A model generated the notes under the pieces. It made no database searches. It worked only from the letters and a program-made list of their open reading frames with translations, and was not told where the DNA came from. From assembly GCA_000024525.1 (NCBI GenBank), contig CP001769.1, forward strand, positions 1,970,001 to 2,034,000: a DNA stretch of 64,000 nt. The letters are read 5' to 3'. This DNA comes from Spirosoma linguale DSM 74 (GTDB lineage Bacteria > Bacteroidota > Bacteroidia > Cytophagales > Spirosomataceae). The position numbers and the translations under genes were made by a program. Below, in pieces: positions 60,163-64,000 of the stretch; the first letter of the stretch is position 1; every line of letters begins with the position of its first letter.

Positions 60163-60675
60163 CTATTCTAACTCGATTAATTCTCCACCGATAGCAACTA
60201 ATTGTTTTACACGTGTGTCAATTCTTTTAATCATTGCAGGAGCAATGTTAAAAGAATCAGAATCACTCAATTTGTGCTCTAGGTGTTCTACTGCTGATGT
60301 ACGTCGTTTACGATTTTCCAGACGTTTTTTTTGAGGCCGTATAGCTTCTTCGTATGAGACGGAAGTACCAATTAGCTTGCTATCAGCATACAGTTTACGT
60401 CGATCAAAATCTATAGGCTGCTCACCTGTGATGCCAGGTACATAAACTTTGCTACCACTAAAAGCCAAGGTGCCATCTTTTACAAACGCAGTCTTAAACG
60501 TTCTGGGGCTAGCCAACTTTTTCAATTCCTTACTATGGCTGTTTTTCCATTCTTCGACTTCTTCAGTAAAATCATTGATTCTTGTCTCACCATTTGACCA
60601 AAGACCAATAATTTTATAGGGCTCTATCAGTAGAAGCTTCGTTAGCCGAGCTACTTTTGATTGTATTTTTCCCAT
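60163..60675 (-). CDS. DUF2442 domain protein
   Basis: 170 residues. The N-terminal 90 residues fit DUF2442 (IIGLWSNGETRINDFTEEV, then RTFKTAFVKDGTLAFSGSK and IDFDRRKLYADSK). A lysine/arginine-rich helix (RPQKKRLENRKRRTSAVEH) and a C-terminal part without known domain follow. Its start overlaps the end of the DUF4160 gene by 25 bp. DUF2442 and DUF4160 genes are often neighbours and have been suggested to form toxin-antitoxin-like pairs; no activity is proven. Compared with cysD and cysN the base composition is AT-rich. Confidence 0.8.
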   Translation of the reverse strand: MGKIQSKVARLTKLLLIEPYKIIGLWSNGETRINDFTEEVEEWKNSHSKELKKLASPRTFKTAFVKDGTLAFSGSKVYVPGITGEQPIDFDRRKLYADSKLIGTSVSYEEAIRPQKKRLENRKRRTSAVEHLEHKLSDSDSFNIAPAMIKRIDTRVKQLVAIGGELIELE

Positions 60676-60881
60676 ATGTCTAATAGTTTGGTTCGGTTAT
60701 TCTGAACGTACTCAACAGCTATACGCAACTGCTTACGAGGAAGACTTCCTTCATAAATTGACCCGTCTTCTATTACAATCAACACTTCATGTTCGGCAGA
60801 GGTTGCGTGAATATGTGGTGGAACATGATCGCGAAAGAATATTTCAATTTTAATCCCGTCAAGCAGCGCTACAGTTGGCAT
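60651..60881 (-). CDS. DUF4160 domain protein
   Basis: 76 residues, the normal DUF4160 length. Hallmarks are IEIFFRDHVPPHIHAT near the start (the HxPPHxHA motif) and LRIAVEYVQNNRTKLLDIWE at the end. It is encoded 14 bp after cysD and overlaps the DUF2442 gene by 25 bp. Role unknown; paired with DUF2442 as a putative toxin-antitoxin-like module. Confidence 0.85.
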   Translation of the reverse strand: MPTVALLDGIKIEIFFRDHVPPHIHATSAEHEVLIVIEDGSIYEGSLPRKQLRIAVEYVQNNRTKLLDIWEKYNQK

Positions 60882-60895
60882 TTACTTTATCACAA

Positions 60896-61798
60896 TTAAA
60901 AATACCCGCCTTTCTTGCGGTCTTCCATGGCGGCTTCGGAAAGCTGGTCGTCCATGCGGGTCTCGCCCCGTTCGGAGATGCGCGTGGCCTGAATTTCGTC
61001 AATGACGGCGTCGAGTGTATCGGCCGTCGACTCAGAGGCAGCGGTGCAGGAAATATCGCCAACGGTGCGGAAACGTACCCGGCGCGTTACTAACTGATCG
61101 TCGGCTTCGGGTTTGATAACGCCCCCGGCAGTCGCCATCAGTTTACCATCGCGGATGAGCAGCTCGCGGTCGTGAGCGAAGTAAATGCTGGGAAGCTGGA
61201 TTTTCTCGCGACGGATGTAATTCCAGACGTCCAGCTCGGTCCAGTTCGAAATAGGGAACACCCGAACGTTTTCGCCTTTGTGAATCCGGCCGTTGTAGAG
61301 GTTCCACAGCTCAGGTCGCTGGCGTTTGGGGTCCCAGGAGCCAAACTCATCGCGCACGGAAAAGACACGCTCTTTCGCTCGTGCTTTCTCTTCATCCCGA
61401 CGGGCGCCACCAATGCAGGCATCGAACTCGAACTCTTCGATGGTGTCGAGCAGGGTAAACGTTTGCAGGCCGTTGCGGGTAGCGTTGCGTCCGGTTGGCT
61501 CTTTTAATTTCTTCTCCCGAATGGTGTCTTCAACATAGCGGACGATGAGCTTCTCGCCGATACGTTCTGCCATGGCATCGCGGTAGTCGAGGGCTTCCTG
61601 AAAATTGTGGCCCGTGTCGATATGCACGAGCGGGAACGGAAACTTACCCGGCCGAAACGCTTTGAGGGCCAGATGAACCAGAGTAATGGAATCCTTGCCA
61701 CCCGAAAAAAGCAGCGCAGGACGCTCAAACTGTCCAGCTACCTCCCGCATGATGTGGATGGCTTCGGATTCGAGCTGGTCTAAATAATCTAACTTCAT
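60896..61798 (-). CDS. cysD: Sulfate adenylyltransferase subunit 2
   Basis: 300 residues. PP-loop ATPase motif LLFSGGKDSITLVHLALKAF (residues about 29-48), HIDTGHNFQEALDYRD, and the conserved ACIGGARRDEEKARAKERVF. Forms ATP sulfurylase with CysN. Downstream cysN is separated from it by the DUF4160/DUF2442 pair, upstream is cysH. Confidence 0.95.
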   Translation of the reverse strand: MKLDYLDQLESEAIHIMREVAGQFERPALLFSGGKDSITLVHLALKAFRPGKFPFPLVHIDTGHNFQEALDYRDAMAERIGEKLIVRYVEDTIREKKLKEPTGRNATRNGLQTFTLLDTIEEFEFDACIGGARRDEEKARAKERVFSVRDEFGSWDPKRQRPELWNLYNGRIHKGENVRVFPISNWTELDVWNYIRREKIQLPSIYFAHDRELLIRDGKLMATAGGVIKPEADDQLVTRRVRFRTVGDISCTAASESTADTLDAVIDEIQATRISERGETRMDDQLSEAAMEDRKKGGYF

Positions 61799-61803
61799 TG
61801 TAA

Positions 61804-61873
61804 CAAAGAGTGAAAGAGCGAATGAGCGAACGAGTGAGTAGCGATCAACGCCTTTTCACTGTTTCACTCTTTC
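61804..61873. repeat. Imperfect inverted repeat between cysH and cysD
   Basis: AAAGAGTGAAA at 61804-61814 pairs with TTTCACTCTTT at 61863-61873, and the intervening bases contain repeated GAGCGAA/GAACGAG units like those at 17010-17077. Possibly a processing or attenuation site; no T-run. Confidence 0.4.
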
Positions 61874-61878
61874 GCCCA

Positions 61879-62610
61879 TTAAGCTTTAAATACTTCTTCA
61901 TGAACATGCAGACCGCACTCTTTCTTGGAGTTGTCTTCCCACCACCAGCGACCCGCCCGAAAATCTTCGCCGGGTTGAATGGCGCGCGTGCAGGGCTGGC
62001 AGCCGATGCTCACAAAACCCCGGTCGTGCAGGGGGTTGTACGGTACGTTGTTATCTTTTACGTATTGTTTTACCTCGTCGAAGGTCCAGTCCATTAGCGG
62101 ATGGAACTTGAAGAGGTTGTGCGACGCATCCCATTCGAGCTGTGGCATGCTCTGGCGGTTGGCTGATTGTTCGGCGCGAATGCCCGTGATCCATATTTTC
62201 TGCCCTTTCAGTGCCCGATTCAGGGGTTCCACTTTCCGGATACCGCAGCATTCTTTCCGATTCTCTACCGAATCGTAAAAGCTGTAAGGCCCCTTAGTCG
62301 TCATCAGGGCTTCTTCGGCGGCCCGTTCCGGGAAAAACGCTTCGATTTTGGTGGCGTAACGGTCATTGGTCTTTTTCCAGACCGAATACGTTTCCGAAAA
62401 CATCCGCCCCGTGTCGAGGGTAAAAATCCGGATAGGAATGTCATTGGCCAGAATCAGATCGGTAATGACCTGATCTTCGTAGCCCAGGCTCGTCGAGAAA
62501 ACAACCTCGCCGGGGAATAAGGCAGCCAGCTTTCGCAGCGCGTCAACGTTGCTCAGACCGTGAAGTTGTTCGGTCAGGCTTTCCAGTGTGTGAGTCGGTT
62601 CAGCAATCAT
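61879..62610 (-). CDS. cysH: Adenylyl-sulfate (APS) reductase type CysH
   Basis: 243 residues from the ATG at 62610 (MIAEPTHTLESL). Thiol-sulfonate transfer enzyme: FSTSLGYEDQVITDLIL, FTLDTGRMFSETY, GIRAEQSANRQSMP, WTFDEVKQYV and the C-terminal ECGLH with the catalytic Cys. It also has the two cysteine pairs of the iron-sulfur subgroup (KECCGIRKVEPL and GCQPCTRAI), which is typical of reductases that use APS directly rather than PAPS. It converts APS to sulfite. Confidence 0.92.
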   Translation of the reverse strand: MIAEPTHTLESLTEQLHGLSNVDALRKLAALFPGEVVFSTSLGYEDQVITDLILANDIPIRIFTLDTGRMFSETYSVWKKTNDRYATKIEAFFPERAAEEALMTTKGPYSFYDSVENRKECCGIRKVEPLNRALKGQKIWITGIRAEQSANRQSMPQLEWDASHNLFKFHPLMDWTFDEVKQYVKDNNVPYNPLHDRGFVSIGCQPCTRAIQPGEDFRAGRWWWEDNSKKECGLHVHEEVFKA

Positions 62611-62646
62611 ACAAAAGGGCGGGATTGAACCCGCATTTATAGTCAA

Positions 62647-63771
62647 TTAACGGACCTGTGCCCGTTGTGACAGATTTACCGCCTTGCCCGTTTTGGCCGA
62701 TTGTCGGGCGGCATCCAGGATTTCCATGACGATAATATTGTTTTCTAAAGACGTTAATTCGTCGGCTTTAGTTTCGCCGTGAATCAGCTTCGCGAAGTAC
62801 GCAAATGGGTCAGTTGCAGGCGCATCGGAGGCTGTTGCTTCGGTCTGCTGCTCGTTTTTGTCACCCTTAAGCCGGATGCGCATCCGGGTGCCATCAACGG
62901 TAAACACATACCCTGTTTGCCCGTATACTTCCATGTCTTTACGGGCGAATGGCCAGTTCCACGATGCCTGAATAATGGTCTGTGTTTTTGGATAAGTCAG
63001 AATGATTGTGCCTTCGTCGTCCACTTTCGGGTAGATGTCTGGCTTGATCTGTTGAGTCACCGCCATAACGGATATCGGACGCTGGTTGTGCATGAGCCAG
63101 GTAGAAAGATTGGCCCCGTAACACCCGAAGTCGAACAGGGCACCGGCACCGTTTGTAGCGGGGTCGGTCAGCCAGTCCAGAAACTCTTTGTTTACATTGA
63201 TTTCCTTCGGTCCCTCGTGTCCATCGTGCACGACAATCTTGCGCAAATCGCCGATTGACTTCTCGGTGTTGGCAATGGCGTATGCTTTATGGTTGCTGCC
63301 GTACCAGGTGGTTTCATAGTTGGTGAGCAACTGGATGTTATTCTTTTTAGCCAGTGCGGCCATTTGCTGCGCATCGGCATAACTGGTGGCCAATGGCTTT
63401 TCAACCATGACATGAATGCCACGCGGGGCGCATAACTCCACCGTCTTTTTATGGTCGACAATCCGGCCGAAGTCCGTTACGGCTTCAGGTTTGGTCTTTT
63501 CAAGCATTTCGGCCACGGTGGCATACACCAGACTCATTGGGTAACCGTGCTGTTTGGCGAACCGTTCGGCCAGTTCCCGATTCGGCTCGGCAATCCCGAC
63601 GATCTCGATATCCGTCTGACCGGTCTGTTTGAATGCTTTGTTCAAAATCCCATGCACGTGCGAATGCACCAATCCCACTACGCCCACCCGAAGCGGCTTT
63701 TTAGTAGGTTGAGCATTGGCAAACTGAGTCATGGCAAACAGCAGGGTAAGGTAGTAGACAATGTGTTTCAT
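62647..63771 (-). CDS. Exported Gfo/Idh/MocA family oxidoreductase
   Basis: 374 residues with a signal peptide (MKHIVYYLTLLFAMTQFANA). NAD(P)-binding start RVGVVGLVHSHVHGIL, the EKPLATSYADAQQM motif and VDDEGTIILTYPKTQTIIQA in the C-terminal domain. Exported members of this family in Bacteroidota usually act on sugars or sugar acids. The cysH start lies 36 bp downstream on the same strand, but no functional link to sulfur is evident. Confidence 0.9.
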   Translation of the reverse strand: MKHIVYYLTLLFAMTQFANAQPTKKPLRVGVVGLVHSHVHGILNKAFKQTGQTDIEIVGIAEPNRELAERFAKQHGYPMSLVYATVAEMLEKTKPEAVTDFGRIVDHKKTVELCAPRGIHVMVEKPLATSYADAQQMAALAKKNNIQLLTNYETTWYGSNHKAYAIANTEKSIGDLRKIVVHDGHEGPKEINVNKEFLDWLTDPATNGAGALFDFGCYGANLSTWLMHNQRPISVMAVTQQIKPDIYPKVDDEGTIILTYPKTQTIIQASWNWPFARKDMEVYGQTGYVFTVDGTRMRIRLKGDKNEQQTEATASDAPATDPFAYFAKLIHGETKADELTSLENNIIVMEILDAARQSAKTGKAVNLSQRAQVR

Positions 63772-63831
63772 ATTGGCATCTCTGATTTACGGGATTTGAT
63801 CCGAATGACTTTATTATGACGATTCTTAGGC

Positions 63832-63871
63832 TTTTGTAGTGTGGAATGGTATTCCGCTCCACGCTACAAAA
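63832..63871. terminator. 14-bp hairpin near the right edge
   Basis: TTTTGTAGTGTGGA / TCCACGCTACAAAA pair with a single T-G wobble and a 12-nt loop, downstream of the partial gene at the edge. Confidence 0.6.
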
Positions 63872-63927
63872 CTAAACCTAAGCGGCTTCTACTCTCATCG
63901 ATCAGGTTGTTGTGCCAATACAGGACC

Positions 63928-64000
63928 TTAGTTCACATTTACCTTAATAACCTCGGCCGATTTCTCGACAGCCTGCGTAAAGTCGGCGATCAAATCGCTG
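63928..64000 (-). CDS. Partial gene at the right edge
   Basis: Only the last 23 residues are visible (SDLIADFTQAVEKSAEVIKV then NVN and a stop at 63928-63930). Too short to identify; the rest lies beyond the window. Confidence 0.5.
   Translation of the reverse strand, partial: SDLIADFTQAVEKSAEVIKVNVN

Noticed and set aside
62620..62640. GCGGGTTCAATCCCGC on the minus strand upstream of cysH, looking like a tRNA T-arm
   Set aside because: The loop is one base short for a real T-arm and no other tRNA parts surround it; a chance hairpin is more likely.
1..64000. CRISPR arrays, rRNA genes, intact insertion sequences or a replication origin
   Set aside because: No regularly spaced repeats, transposase frames with terminal repeats, rRNA segments or DnaA-box clusters were seen.

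Overview
The window reads as chromosome of a member of the Bacteroidota, most likely order Cytophagales and close to Spirosoma. This is inferred from three things seen in the sequence: secreted proteins with type IX secretion C-terminal sorting domains (types A and B), promoter -7 boxes of the Bacteroidota form TAnnTTTG with little sign of Shine-Dalgarno sites, and families typical of the phylum (DUF2911, DUF3127, DUF983, bacterial GH3, gliding-type C-terminal domains). Genes are dense and sit on both strands.

Layout. 1-4.8 kb: two tandem paralogous surface/secreted proteins (the first cut by the window edge), a 41-residue membrane peptide coupled to a sodium:solute symporter, and an exported M23 peptidase. 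5-7 kb: a secreted protein with two CBM3-like modules. 7.1-9.0 kb: a phototrophy pair, a proton-pumping rhodopsin and the Blh enzyme that makes its retinal, separated by a terminator. 9.2-15.8 kb: DUF2911 protein, Nudix, small secreted protein, DUF983, nitrilase, secreted subtilisin, lipoprotein, membrane protein. 15.9-18.9 kb: three same-strand genes (a membrane-anchored Ppx/GppA-like ASKHA protein and two coiled-coil proteins) that look like one uncharacterised envelope module. 19.2-27 kb: lipid-anchored MsrA, MiaE, an AddB-like nuclease and a large PAS histidine kinase. 27.7-44.7 kb: SIMPL protein, CDF transporter, Nudix, LysE exporter, GH3, SurE, AraC regulator divergent from a PhyH dioxygenase, two glycosyltransferase-like genes, TrhO, deoxynucleoside kinase, MFS transporter, MBL hydrolase and a second PAS kinase.

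44.7-48.2 kb is a decayed accessory stretch: an integrase with its middle deleted, a lipoprotein, a short gene broken by one base in a homopolymer, a multiply frameshifted pseudogene and a small HTH-like regulator, bounded by tRNA-Leu. 48.2-54.5 kb returns to core genes (DUF3127, tRNA-Lys, TPR/SH3 protein, SDR, gliding-type adhesin, RlmD).

54.5-63.8 kb: a ComEA-like protein, then an AT-rich two-gene island (AAA ATPase plus PIN-like nuclease, 4-bp overlap) ahead of glyS, which is the best candidate for an undescribed defence or toxin module. Next comes the sulfate assimilation set cysH-cysD-cysN, with a DUF4160/DUF2442 pair wedged between cysD and cysN. CysH carries the cysteine motifs of an iron-sulfur APS reductase. 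An exported Gfo/Idh oxidoreductase and a partial gene close the window.

Many gene ends carry unusually long, almost perfect inverted repeats (24-33 bp arms), each of different sequence.
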